Assembly: GCA_004292595.1 (NCBI GenBank)
Contig: RDXM01000099.1
Coordinates: 1-50,272, forward strand
Source: Candidatus Kapaibacterium sp.
GTDB lineage: Bacteria; Bacteroidota; Ignavibacteria; Kapaibacteriales; UBA4661
Direction: 5' to 3'
DNA: 50,272 nucleotides
A program made the translations under genes and the position numbers. The first letter of the stretch is position 1. Each line of letters starts with the position of its first letter. Under the pieces are notes generated by a model. The model had not been told where the DNA came from and made no database searches. It was given only the letters and a program-made list of their open reading frames with translations. Positions 41,336-48,940 of this stretch are shown here, one piece after another.

Positions 41336-41911
41336 ATGAAACTCTCAGAATATGCAAAACGCCATTCGATTTCGTACCGCACCGCACACCGCCATTGGAA
41401 GCAAGGTTTTATCAAGGGTACACAACTTGCAAGCGGAACGATTGTGGTCGAAGAAGAATCTTCACCCGTTGTTAGAACCAAGCAACGAGCCGTATTGTAC
41501 GCCCGCGTTTCGTCATCGGAAAACAAAGCCAACGTCGAAACACAGCTTGAACGCTTGCGTGGCTATGCCTCAGCCAAAGGCTACACAATCGTCCGCGAGG
41601 TGAAAGAAATAGGAAGCGGTTTGAACGATAAACGTCCGTTATTAGAAAAAATCTTGCTCTGGGACGCTTGGGATATTGTGCTTGTCGAACACAAAGACCG
41701 TTTGGCGCGGTTTGGCGTAAATTATCTTGATGTGCTGCTGGAAAAACAAGGCAAACGCATTGAAATTATCAACAACGTTCAAGACAACAAAGATGATTTG
41801 ATGCAAGATTTTGTCGCCATCATCACGAGTTTTACAGCGCGTCTCTACGGTTTGCGCCGCTCTGAGCGCAAGACCGAAGCCATCATTAAAGAACTTCACG
41901 AGAACGAATGA
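41336..41911 (+). CDS. IS607-type serine recombinase TnpA
   Basis: This 191-residue enzyme excises and inserts the element. The N-terminal MerR-like helix-turn-helix (MKLSEYAKRHSISYRTAHRH) binds element ends. The catalytic domain begins RAVLYARVSSSENKANVET, with nucleophile Ser59 by comparison with the RVS motif of resolvases. The conserved Arg pair lies in VEHKDRLARFG. It ends with an IIKEL helix. Its stop overlaps the tnpB start in ATGA (41908-41911), the usual coupled arrangement in this family. Confidence 0.93.
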   Translation: MKLSEYAKRHSISYRTAHRHWKQGFIKGTQLASGTIVVEEESSPVVRTKQRAVLYARVSSSENKANVETQLERLRGYASAKGYTIVREVKEIGSGLNDKRPLLEKILLWDAWDIVLVEHKDRLARFGVNYLDVLLEKQGKRIEIINNVQDNKDDLMQDFVAIITSFTARLYGLRRSERKTEAIIKELHENE

Positions 41912-43131
41912 GACTTGTAGAACGTCATATCATTACCAAAAACCACCGACTTTTTGCCGAGTGCGACCGCGTGTGCTTTGCCGCAAAAAACCTCTACAAC
42001 CTTGCTAATTACACGATTCGCCAACATTTTTTTGCGACCAGTACCGTGCTTGGCTACAACGCATTGGACAAACTCATGCAGCCAAACGATGCCTACCGTG
42101 CTTTGCCGTCAAAAGTCTCTCAGCAAGTCTTGATGCAGCTTTGCCGTAATTGGAAAGCGCATTTTGCCGCTATGCGTGAGTACGGCAAGCATCCCGAGCG
42201 CTTTCAAGGCAAGCCAAAACTTCCACGCTACAAGGACAAAGAGCAAGGGCGATTTCTCGCGCTCTACACGGTACAAGCCGTTTCCAAACCTCATCTTCGC
42301 AATGGCATCGTGCGCTTGTCCATGACGACGATTGATGTACCAACCAAGCAGCGCGATATTCAGCAAGTCCGCATCAGCCCCCAACTTGACCACTATGTTA
42401 TTGAAATTGTGTACGAACAAGCCCCCAAGCCCTACGACCTTGAAAAGACCGCCGACAAAAGCAAGATAGCAAGTGTAGATATTGGCATTGGAACGCTTGC
42501 GGCTGTAACTTCCAATCAAGCCGGATTCCCTCCGCTCTTGATAAACGGCAGACCGCTTAAATCCATGAACGCCTACTACAACAAGCAAAAAGCAGTATTG
42601 CAATCACGAATGGGCGGCGAAAAGCAGACTTCGCGCCGTATTCGCAAGCTGACGCACAAACGAAACTGCAAAGTGGACAATTACCTGCATCATGCAAGTA
42701 GTGTCATTATCAAAGAACTGCTCAAACACCGCATCGGTACACTGGTCATCGGTAAAAACCCGCATTGGAAGCAAGAGGTCAATCTTGGTAAGCGCACCAA
42801 TCAAGCCTTTGTGAATATTCCTCATGCGCGATTTATTGACCAACTGCGCTACAAAGCAGCATTGGTCGGCATTACCGTTATTTTGACCGAAGAAAGCTAC
42901 ACCTCAAAATGCTCGTTTTTGGACAATGAGGCTTGCACCAAACACGAAACCTATATGGGCAAACGCAAGCATCGGGGCTTGTTCGTGGCTTCGGATGGTC
43001 GCCAAATCAATGCCGATATTAACGGAGCGGCAAATATTCTCCGAAAAGTATTCCCAAACGCTTTCGCCGATGGGATACAGGGCGTTGTAGTTCGCCCAGT
43101 ACGCCTTACACCGTACAAAGTAGCAGCTTGA
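41908..43131 (+). CDS. TnpB RNA-guided nuclease with rearranged RuvC site
   Basis: This 407-residue TnpB protein belongs to the family ancestral to Cas12 nucleases, which cleaves DNA guided by an RNA from the element end. RuvC-I Asp is D191 in SVDIGIGTLAAV. RuvC-III Asp is D370 in INADINGA. The region where a catalytic Glu is usual (VIEDLN-like) reads TLVIGKNPHWKQ, with Gly in place of Glu. A Glu pair instead occurs in VILTEESYTSKCSFL (about 328-329), a likely substitute position, as reported for rearranged TnpB groups. The zinc ribbon is reduced (TSKCSFLDNEAC, with no second CxxC). The N-terminal helical part is complete. Activity is plausible but not certain. Confidence 0.92.
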   Translation: MRLVERHIITKNHRLFAECDRVCFAAKNLYNLANYTIRQHFFATSTVLGYNALDKLMQPNDAYRALPSKVSQQVLMQLCRNWKAHFAAMREYGKHPERFQGKPKLPRYKDKEQGRFLALYTVQAVSKPHLRNGIVRLSMTTIDVPTKQRDIQQVRISPQLDHYVIEIVYEQAPKPYDLEKTADKSKIASVDIGIGTLAAVTSNQAGFPPLLINGRPLKSMNAYYNKQKAVLQSRMGGEKQTSRRIRKLTHKRNCKVDNYLHHASSVIIKELLKHRIGTLVIGKNPHWKQEVNLGKRTNQAFVNIPHARFIDQLRYKAALVGITVILTEESYTSKCSFLDNEACTKHETYMGKRKHRGLFVASDGRQINADINGAANILRKVFPNAFADGIQGVVVRPVRLTPYKVAA

Positions 43132-43197
43132 CTTATTTGTCTATGCTTTTACGAACTATATACACACTCCTTGCCTAGCATATTTAGTAAAAGTCCT

Positions 43198-43205
43198 TAT
43201 CTTTG
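43198..43205 (+). promoter_or_regulatory. Possible -7 promoter box for purM
   Basis: TATCTTTG fits the Bacteroidota -7 consensus TAnnTTTG and is followed by GCA, a frequent context. A TTG at 43171 is 24 bases upstream, slightly far for the -33 box. The start codon is 51 bases downstream. Confidence 0.4.
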
Positions 43206-43255
43206 CACAATGCAGCCAAAGTACATTTTATTCGCACTTACGAAACGATACTATT

Positions 43256-44239
43256 ATGGATTACAAAACAGCAGGAGTAAGCATTGAAGCAGGTGAAGAG
43301 CTTGTTGAGCGCATAAAACCTCATGTTCGCTCTACCTTCACGCCGCGCGTTCTCACCGATATTGGTCTTTTCGGTGCGTGTTTCGATGCGCGGTTTCCCG
43401 AATACGAGCATCCGGTCTTGGTTTCAAGCGTGGATGGCGTTGGGACAAAGCTCAAAATCGCGTTTATGATGGATAAGCACGATACAGTTGGGCAAGATTT
43501 AGTGAATCATTGCGTGAACGATATTCTTGTCTGTGGCGCATCACCACTGTATTTCATGGATTATTTTGCCACAGGCGCACTCAAGGCGCACGTCGCCGAG
43601 CAAGTAATAGCGGGCTTTGCGAAAGCCTGCCGCGAAAACGGCTGTGCGCTCATTGGCGGCGAAACAGCAGAAATGCCGTCCATGTACGCCGCCGACGAAT
43701 ACGATATGTCTGGCACGATTGTCGGCGTGGTAGAAAAAGCAAACATGATGCGCGGCGATACCGTCCAAAAGGGCGATGTTCTCTTGGGTTTGGTTTCAAG
43801 CGGCTTGCACACCAACGGCTATTCGCTTGCCCGCAAGGTTTTGTTTCCACGCTTTTCGGCAACTGATACCTTCAACGACCTCGCAATGCCGCTTGGCGAG
43901 GAGCTTTTGGCGGTGCATCGGTCGTACTTGCACGTCGTGAAGCCGCTTTTGGAGAAAAAACTTTTGCATGGCTTGTCGCACATCACTGGTGGCGGGATTG
44001 TGGGCAATACAAAGCGCGTTGTGCCGAAGCACTTGCGTTTGGAGATAGATTGGTCGGCGTGGCAGCTTCCACCCCTCTTTGCGATGATTCAGCGTGAGGG
44101 AAACATTGCCGACGAGGAAATGCGTCACGTGTTTAATCTTGGTATCGGTTTGATTCTCATTGTCCCCGAAGCCAACGTTGATGCGGTCTCTGCGCTTTTG
44201 CCAGAGCAAGTTGTTGTGATGGGGCGCGTTATTGAATAA
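43256..44239 (+). CDS. purM: Phosphoribosylformylglycinamidine cyclo-ligase (AIR synthetase)
   Basis: This enzyme closes the imidazole ring in the fifth step of purine synthesis, using ATP. It has 327 residues. It opens with MDYKTAGVSIEAGEELVERI, the classic PurM start. Further matches are VSSVDGVGTKLKIA, the ATP-site GQDLVNHCVNDILVCGA, FMDYFATG, ALIGGETAEMP and LVSSGLHTNGYSLAR, then HITGGGIVGNTKRVV and VFNLGIGLILIV. All conserved blocks are present. It is the first gene of a tight run with pth and cinA (gaps of about 40 bases). Confidence 0.96.
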   Translation: MDYKTAGVSIEAGEELVERIKPHVRSTFTPRVLTDIGLFGACFDARFPEYEHPVLVSSVDGVGTKLKIAFMMDKHDTVGQDLVNHCVNDILVCGASPLYFMDYFATGALKAHVAEQVIAGFAKACRENGCALIGGETAEMPSMYAADEYDMSGTIVGVVEKANMMRGDTVQKGDVLLGLVSSGLHTNGYSLARKVLFPRFSATDTFNDLAMPLGEELLAVHRSYLHVVKPLLEKKLLHGLSHITGGGIVGNTKRVVPKHLRLEIDWSAWQLPPLFAMIQREGNIADEEMRHVFNLGIGLILIVPEANVDAVSALLPEQVVVMGRVIE

Positions 44240-44279
44240 AAAATGCTTTTTTGTTTCTTGAACACACTCGCTTACTTCA

Positions 44280-44846
44280 ATGGATTGGATAATTGTTGGC
44301 TTGGGAAATCCAGGCGCGAAATACGCTGAAACCCGCCACAACATTGGTTGGATGGTGGTTGAGAAATTTGCGCAAAAATATCACGCAACCTTCACGCACG
44401 GCAAAGGCGATTGGCACGAGGCGCGATGCACCGTCCACGACCAAAACGTGTTACTCATGCTGCCGACAACCTACATGAATCTTTCTGGCACGGCTGCTGC
44501 GCACGCGCAGAAATTCTTCAAAACCCCTGCAACCCGCTTCATTGCTGTTGTGGACGAATACAACTTCCCTGTTGGGCGCATTCATATCAAAAATTCTGGC
44601 TCCAACGGCGGGCATAACGGCACGGCTTCGATGATTGAGGAACTGGGTACGGATAAATTTGTGCGTTTGCGCTGCGGCATTGACAAAAACTTTGGTCCTG
44701 GCGAATTGGTGCAATATGTATTGCAAGCCTTTGCGCCTGATGAAATCTTGCTCCGCGATGACATGATTCAAAAATCCATTGACGCTATTGAGACAATTCT
44801 TGAAATCGGCTTGGCAAAAGCAATGCAGACTATCAATAGACAATGA
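44280..44846 (+). CDS. pth: Peptidyl-tRNA hydrolase
   Basis: Pth frees tRNA from peptidyl-tRNAs dropped by ribosomes. The protein has 188 residues, close to E. coli Pth (194). The catalytic His20 lies in RHNIGW, and the N-terminal motif is IIVGLGNPGAKYAETRHN. Further matches are PTTYMNLSG and the Asp-containing strand VVDEYNFPVGRIHIK, followed by GSNGGHNGTASM. All active-site residues are kept. Its start is 40 bases after purM, and cinA follows after 39. Confidence 0.95.
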   Translation: MDWIIVGLGNPGAKYAETRHNIGWMVVEKFAQKYHATFTHGKGDWHEARCTVHDQNVLLMLPTTYMNLSGTAAAHAQKFFKTPATRFIAVVDEYNFPVGRIHIKNSGSNGGHNGTASMIEELGTDKFVRLRCGIDKNFGPGELVQYVLQAFAPDEILLRDDMIQKSIDAIETILEIGLAKAMQTINRQ

Positions 44847-44885
44847 AAATTATACAATTGAGCATTCAACACTGAGCATTCAACA

Positions 44886-46196
44886 ATGAACATTTCTCTT
44901 TTAACGATTGGCGATGAAATTTGTATTGGTCAAATTGTCAATACCAATGCGGCATGGATGGCGGAAGCCTGCGCAAAAGAAGGCTGGCGCGTTGTGGCTC
45001 ATTCTGTTGTTGGCGATGACTTGCCCCAGATTTTATCAGAGTTTGAGCGGCTTTTGAGCCTGACCGATATTGTCCTCATCACTGGCGGGCTTGGTCCCAC
45101 ACACGACGACCGCACAAAAACTGCCTTGCTGGACTATCTGCACGATAGTCTGCGTTTGCACGAGCCAACGTTGGAGCATTTGAAAGCATTATTTCAACGA
45201 TTCGGGCGCGAACTTTCCGAGCGCAATGCCGCACAAGCTCTCTTGCCCGCAAGCTGTACACCGCTTCAAAACGACAAAGGCACAGCCGCCGGAATGTGGT
45301 TCACACTCGGCAAAACAAGCAATGAAGCAAATGCGGAGGCGGCGGAGGTTCACGGCGAAGCAGGGAAGCGTCATGCAGGAAAAGTGCTGGTGTCAATGCC
45401 AGGCGTACCGCATGAAATGAAGCACTTGATGGAAGAGCGCGTTATTCCTCGCTTGCGCGAGCGTGCTGTGGGCGAAGAAGTGATGCTGTATCGAACACTG
45501 ATGACCACAGGCATTGTTGAATCAAGCCTTGCCGACCTGATTGGCGACGTAGATGCAGTGTTGGAAGGGCAAGAACTCGCATTTTTGCCGTCGGCATCGG
45601 GTGTGAAATTGCGTATCACGGTCACGGCTGCACAGCGCACCAATGCTGAAGAGATGCTCAATCGCATTGATGAGCGGATTCGCTCGCTCGCTGGACGCTA
45701 CATCTACGGTGTGGATGGAGCGAGCTACGAGGCTCTTCTTGGGCAAAAGCTCCGCGAAAAAGGACTCACGCTGGCAGTGGCGGAATCCTGCACGGGCGGG
45801 CTTTTGGGCGCAACCTTGACGAATATGCGCGGCTCATCGGCATATTTTCTGGGCGGTGTGCAATGTTATAGCAATGAAGCAAAAATGAGCATGGTGGGCG
45901 TTTCGCCCGAAACTCTGCGTCAGCACGGAGCAGTGAGCCAAGAAGTAGCAATGGAGCTTGCCGCAGGCATTCAAGCACGATTTCATGCGGATATTGGGGT
46001 TTCTATCACGGGCATTGCTGGACCCGACGGCGGTACGCCAGAGAAGCCCGTCGGAACGATATGGGTTGGCATTTGTGCAAAAAATCAGACTCCTTTTGCG
46101 CAGAAATTCTCCACTGGAAACGACCGCGCCACAAACCGCGAGCGGGCAGTAATGGCGGCAATGCAGCTTGTTTACAAGCGGGTTATGGAAGAATGA
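44886..46196 (+). CDS. cinA: CinA-family protein (NMN deamidase / ADP-ribose pyrophosphatase type)
   Basis: This protein has 436 residues. The N-terminal molybdopterin-binding-like COG1058 domain (ISLLTIGDEICIGQIVNTNA; ITGGLGPTHDDRTK) has ADP-ribose pyrophosphatase activity in characterised relatives. The C-terminal CinA domain has VAESCTGGLLGATLTN, GAVSQEVAMELAAG and SITGIAGPDGGTPEKPVGTIW, the pattern of nicotinamide mononucleotide deamidases that recycle NAD by-products. The middle segment TSNEANAEAAEVHGEAGKRHAG is an Ala/Glu-rich insertion of about 20 residues between the conserved FTLG and KVLVSMPGVP, not seen in typical CinA. It is the last gene of the purM-pth-cinA run. Confidence 0.94.
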   Translation: MNISLLTIGDEICIGQIVNTNAAWMAEACAKEGWRVVAHSVVGDDLPQILSEFERLLSLTDIVLITGGLGPTHDDRTKTALLDYLHDSLRLHEPTLEHLKALFQRFGRELSERNAAQALLPASCTPLQNDKGTAAGMWFTLGKTSNEANAEAAEVHGEAGKRHAGKVLVSMPGVPHEMKHLMEERVIPRLRERAVGEEVMLYRTLMTTGIVESSLADLIGDVDAVLEGQELAFLPSASGVKLRITVTAAQRTNAEEMLNRIDERIRSLAGRYIYGVDGASYEALLGQKLREKGLTLAVAESCTGGLLGATLTNMRGSSAYFLGGVQCYSNEAKMSMVGVSPETLRQHGAVSQEVAMELAAGIQARFHADIGVSITGIAGPDGGTPEKPVGTIWVGICAKNQTPFAQKFSTGNDRATNRERAVMAAMQLVYKRVMEE

Positions 46197-46361
46197 TGCA
46201 CACCAATCATTGTTTGCTCCAGAGGCTTGCTTTCCTTGCTGCGCCCCTGTGTCCACGAGCCAAGAATACATTTCCTGTGTATTTGTGGTAGATTTTCAGT
46301 ATATTTCATCCGAACTACTCCTACATAACTGTCTTGTATCACAAGACGCTCCCTTGATTGT

Positions 46362-47462
46362 ATGCGGACACGCAAAGTTGTTATCATTGATGATGATTCT
46401 ACAACGCTCGAAACGATTGAGCATATCCTGATGGTGTATAATTTTGCTGTTTTTACGGCAAATGGCGGCACCGAAGGAATTGGCGTTGTGCAGCGAACGC
46501 AGCCAGATATTATTTTGTGTGATGTTATCATGCACGATATGAGCGGCTTCGAGGTGCTTGCGGAGCTACGCAAACACAGTGCCACAGCAACAATCCCGAT
46601 TCTCATGCTCTCGGCAAAGCACGAACTCACCGACATTCGGACAGGAATGCAGCTTGGCGCGGATGATTTTCTTACTAAGCCATTTTCGGTGGACGACCTG
46701 CTCTCCAGCATCAATACTCGCTTAGAGAAGCACGAGCGTATTACCTACCAAGCAAATCAGCAACTCAAGCAACTTCGAGAGAATATCGCACTTGTTCTGC
46801 CGCATGAGTTCCGCACGCCACTGAATTCTATTATCGGTTTTGGTGAACTTCTTACCTCGCAATACGACCGCTTGGAGCGCTCAGAAGCAATGGAAATGCT
46901 TACCACCATGGTATCGGCTGGGTATCGTTTGAGCGTTCTTGTTGAGAATTTTATCTATCTCTCGCGCTTGGAAATTCTTGCTGCAAACCCCTCAGCAATG
47001 AAGGAATTATCTCACGAGAAAGTCTTGAATTGTTCAGAAATTATTATGGAAATGGCATGGCACTCTGTTATGCAAAACAGCCATCAGCACCAGCTCGACA
47101 ACGACGTGCAGCCTGCTTCGCTCGCCATCTCTGATGCGTATTTGCGCAAACTTATTCTGGAATTGATTGATAATGCCTGTAAATTTTCCCCTCCTAAGTC
47201 TTGTATTCGCTTGCATGGCAGGCTTCGGAATGGCTTCTACACGCTTGCTATTCACGACCAAGGACGCGGCATGAATGCCTCGCAAATCGCACAAATAGGC
47301 GCGTATATGCAGTTCGACCGCAATATCCACGAGCAGCAGGGGCAGGGGCTAGGACTTGCCATTGCAAAGCGCATCACCGAATTGCATAAAGGCAGTTTTA
47401 TGATTGATAGCACGCTAGGCAAAGGCACAACCGTTGAAGTGCGTCTGCCAACAGTCATCTAA
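46362..47462 (+). CDS. Response regulator-histidine kinase hybrid (REC first), copy 2
   Basis: This protein has 366 residues. The receiver domain (about 1-120) has VVIIDDDSTTLETIE, acceptor Asp in IILCDVIMHDMSGFEV and Lys in LTKPFS. The kinase part has the H-box LPHEFRTPLNSIIGFGELL with His at about residue 149. The HATPase N box is LILELIDNACKFSPP, G1 is IHDQGRGMNASQI and G2 is GQGLGLAIAKRITELHKG. No sensor or membrane domain is present. The layout equals that of the gene at 32838, but sequence identity outside motifs is low, suggesting an old paralogy. The cognate output protein is not obvious in the window. Confidence 0.93.
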   Translation: MRTRKVVIIDDDSTTLETIEHILMVYNFAVFTANGGTEGIGVVQRTQPDIILCDVIMHDMSGFEVLAELRKHSATATIPILMLSAKHELTDIRTGMQLGADDFLTKPFSVDDLLSSINTRLEKHERITYQANQQLKQLRENIALVLPHEFRTPLNSIIGFGELLTSQYDRLERSEAMEMLTTMVSAGYRLSVLVENFIYLSRLEILAANPSAMKELSHEKVLNCSEIIMEMAWHSVMQNSHQHQLDNDVQPASLAISDAYLRKLILELIDNACKFSPPKSCIRLHGRLRNGFYTLAIHDQGRGMNASQIAQIGAYMQFDRNIHEQQGQGLGLAIAKRITELHKGSFMIDSTLGKGTTVEVRLPTVI

Positions 47463-47504
47463 AAGTACATCTGTAAAGTACATAGATTCTATTTAAGATT
47501 TTCT

Positions 47505-47699
47505 GTAACTGGTCAGGTCTCAAGCATGAAGAGGGGACACAGATGAAGATGATTGGATGGATGAAGATGATATTGATAAAAAAATAGGAGCGTGAATGCA
47601 GACTTTATCCGTTGTTGATATGTTCTGCATTTTCATCATCTTCATCCATTCCATCATCTTCATCTGCGTCCAAAAAAAAATCATGACCTGACCAGTTAT
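47505..47699. mobile_element. Family C MITE-like element, copy 3 (best preserved)
   Basis: This element is about 195 bases. TAACTGGTCAGGTC at 47506-47519 and its exact complement at 47685-47698 form 14-bp terminal inverted repeats. Inside lie arms ACAGATGAAGATGATTGGAT and ATCATCTTCATCTGCGTCC. The 8-mer GATTTTCT occurs directly outside both ends (47497-47504 and 47700-47707), a likely target-site duplication. It is non-coding. Its right end supplies the stop codon (TAA, read on the minus strand at 47696-47698) of the SUI1/YciH gene. Confidence 0.85.
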
Positions 47700-48058
47700 G
47701 ATTTTCTTTTCGCTTGTTGCCTGTTGTCCTTTGTCTCTAGGATGAATCCTTTCGTTGCCAGAAATGCAGCAATTTTGCTTGTGTGGTCGCCCTGTATTTC
47801 TAGGGTATTATCAAGTACACGTCCTCCGGTGCCGCATTGTTTCTTGATGTTGGCTACAAGGCTCTCCAATTCTTGCGGATTGGACTGAAAACCTGAAATT
47901 ATCGTAACGGTCTTATTTTTCCGCTTTTCTGTTGCAATCCGCACCTGCTGTGCTTTGCCGTCGTAGCCGAGTTTTGATGCGGCTTTTGGGGCTTTTTCGC
48001 TGGTGTAATTCTCTGGCAAAAGCGCGGATAAATCGGCAAAAGAAGAAAGTTTGGACAT
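47696..48058 (-). CDS. SUI1/YciH-family translation factor
   Basis: This 120-residue protein of the SUI1 (eIF1) family is represented in bacteria by YciH, thought to influence start-codon selection or stress translation. An N-terminal linker of about 38 residues is followed by VRIATEKRKNKTVTIISGFQ, then LESLVANIKKQCGTGGRVLD and LEIQGDHTSKIAAFLATKGF, the family signature including the K-x-C-G-x-G-G loop. The last residues (NRQQAKRKS) and the TAA stop fall at the end of a MITE-like element, so the tail may differ from the ancestral one. Confidence 0.93.
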   Translation of the reverse strand: MSKLSSFADLSALLPENYTSEKAPKAASKLGYDGKAQQVRIATEKRKNKTVTIISGFQSNPQELESLVANIKKQCGTGGRVLDNTLEIQGDHTSKIAAFLATKGFILETKDNRQQAKRKS

Positions 48059-48126
48059 ATTTCAACAAGGAAAAAAGTGATGCTGCGCGACCGTTGCAAG
48101 GACGCATGAAAAGTTTACTGTACCAT

Positions 48127-48309
48127 TTACTTCAACGTTGGATATTTTTTCTTGACGAAATACATAAAAAGAAACAACGCTGCCGAGGCACAAATAAAAA
48201 TCCAGCCAAGAAAGCTCATAAGCGGCTTTCCGCCAAAGGTGCCGCCCACAAAAAAGACAGCAGCAGCCATCAGATTACACGCCAGCATGATGTAAAGAGC
48301 TTTGTACAT
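48127..48309 (-). CDS. Small hydrophobic membrane protein
   Basis: This protein has 60 residues from the ATG at 48307-48309. A TTG two codons earlier is possible. It has two predicted membrane segments (ALYIMLACNLMAAAVFFVGG and SFLGWIFICASAALFLFMYF) and a basic C-terminal tail (VKKKYPTLK), likely cytoplasmic. Function is unknown. The gene call rests on composition and length. Confidence 0.65.
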   Translation of the reverse strand: MYKALYIMLACNLMAAAVFFVGGTFGGKPLMSFLGWIFICASAALFLFMYFVKKKYPTLK

Positions 48310-48390
48310 ACTCAAAAAATATGGTGAAAAATATGGTGAAAAATATACTAAAAATGAGTAAAAATTGCATACCGAAAAGTAAAGGAATTG

Positions 48391-48423
48391 AGATGTAGTC
48401 CACCTTCAAGGTGGACTACATCT
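48391..48423. repeat. Family B hairpin repeat, copy 4 (perfect stem)
   Basis: AGATGTAGTCCACCT and its exact complement flank TCA. Right flank GAAGCAAC equals the inverted left flank of copy 3 at 41.2 kb, so the two copies are inserted in opposite orientation. Confidence 0.9.
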
Positions 48424-48535
48424 GAAGCAACAATGAAAACTCCATGAGTTTGCAGTAGTAAGCAAAGCGCAAAATTAGAAGATTTCAAGAGAGCGAACAA
48501 AGAAAATCTCTTTTTTCATAGATGTTCCTTCACAA

Positions 48536-48901
48536 ATGGAAACACCGCATAACCGCGCACGCGGAGCCGATGCCGAGACCATTGCCGCACAATTTCTCCA
48601 ACGCTTGGGAATGCGCATTGTGAAGCGAAATTTTCACTTCGGGCGCATTGGCGAAATAGATATTATCGCCGAAGATGCGGAAATACTCGTCTTTATCGAA
48701 GTAAAAGCCCGCAGCAATGACCACTACGGCTCGCCCGAAGCCGCAATAACCGCCAGCAAACAACGCTCTCTGCGCCGCGTTGCCGAGGGCTATTTGTACA
48801 CGCACGGCATCAGCAACCGCGAATGTCGCTTTGATGTCATTACTATTCGCTGGAGGCACGACGCAGAGCCAGATGTACGGCATATTCCGAGTGCGTTCTA
48901 G
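48536..48901 (+). CDS. YraN/UPF0102-family putative endonuclease
   Basis: This 121-residue protein of the YraN family has a restriction-endonuclease-like fold. The core motif is GRIGEIDIIAEDAEILVFIEVKAR, with Glu, Asp and the ExK triad (E..D...EVK) of PD-(D/E)xK nucleases. Also typical are the N-terminal GADAETIAAQFLQRLG and later KQRSLRRVAEGYL. Its cellular role is not well established. It overlaps an antisense frame, which is rejected. It is preceded by a long A/T-rich leader holding a family B hairpin. Confidence 0.92.
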   Translation: METPHNRARGADAETIAAQFLQRLGMRIVKRNFHFGRIGEIDIIAEDAEILVFIEVKARSNDHYGSPEAAITASKQRSLRRVAEGYLYTHGISNRECRFDVITIRWRHDAEPDVRHIPSAF

Positions 48902-48940
48902 CCGAATGCGTTCTCGCTATCATATTTTCTCGTTTCTTGT

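Larger units (their letters stand above)
41297..43160 (+). mobile_element. IS607-family insertion sequence (intact)
   Basis: This element of about 1.86 kb carries an overlapping tnpA (serine recombinase) and tnpB pair. The left end TATAGTCGTAAATAGGCAAA and the right end, read on the opposite strand as TATAGTTCGTAAAAGCATAG, are related and both continue into ACAAATAAGTC-like sequence, forming imperfect terminal inverted repeats of about 26-31 bases. The boundaries given are those of the repeats and may be off by a few bases, because IS607 elements make no target duplication. The guide RNA of TnpB is expected to overlap the 3' end of tnpB and the right end, but was not delimited. Both genes are full length without frameshift, so the element may be recent and active. 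Confidence 0.88.

Noticed and set aside
48530-48883. 117-residue minus-strand frame
   Set aside because: Fully antisense to the YraN gene, which has the clear nuclease motif.
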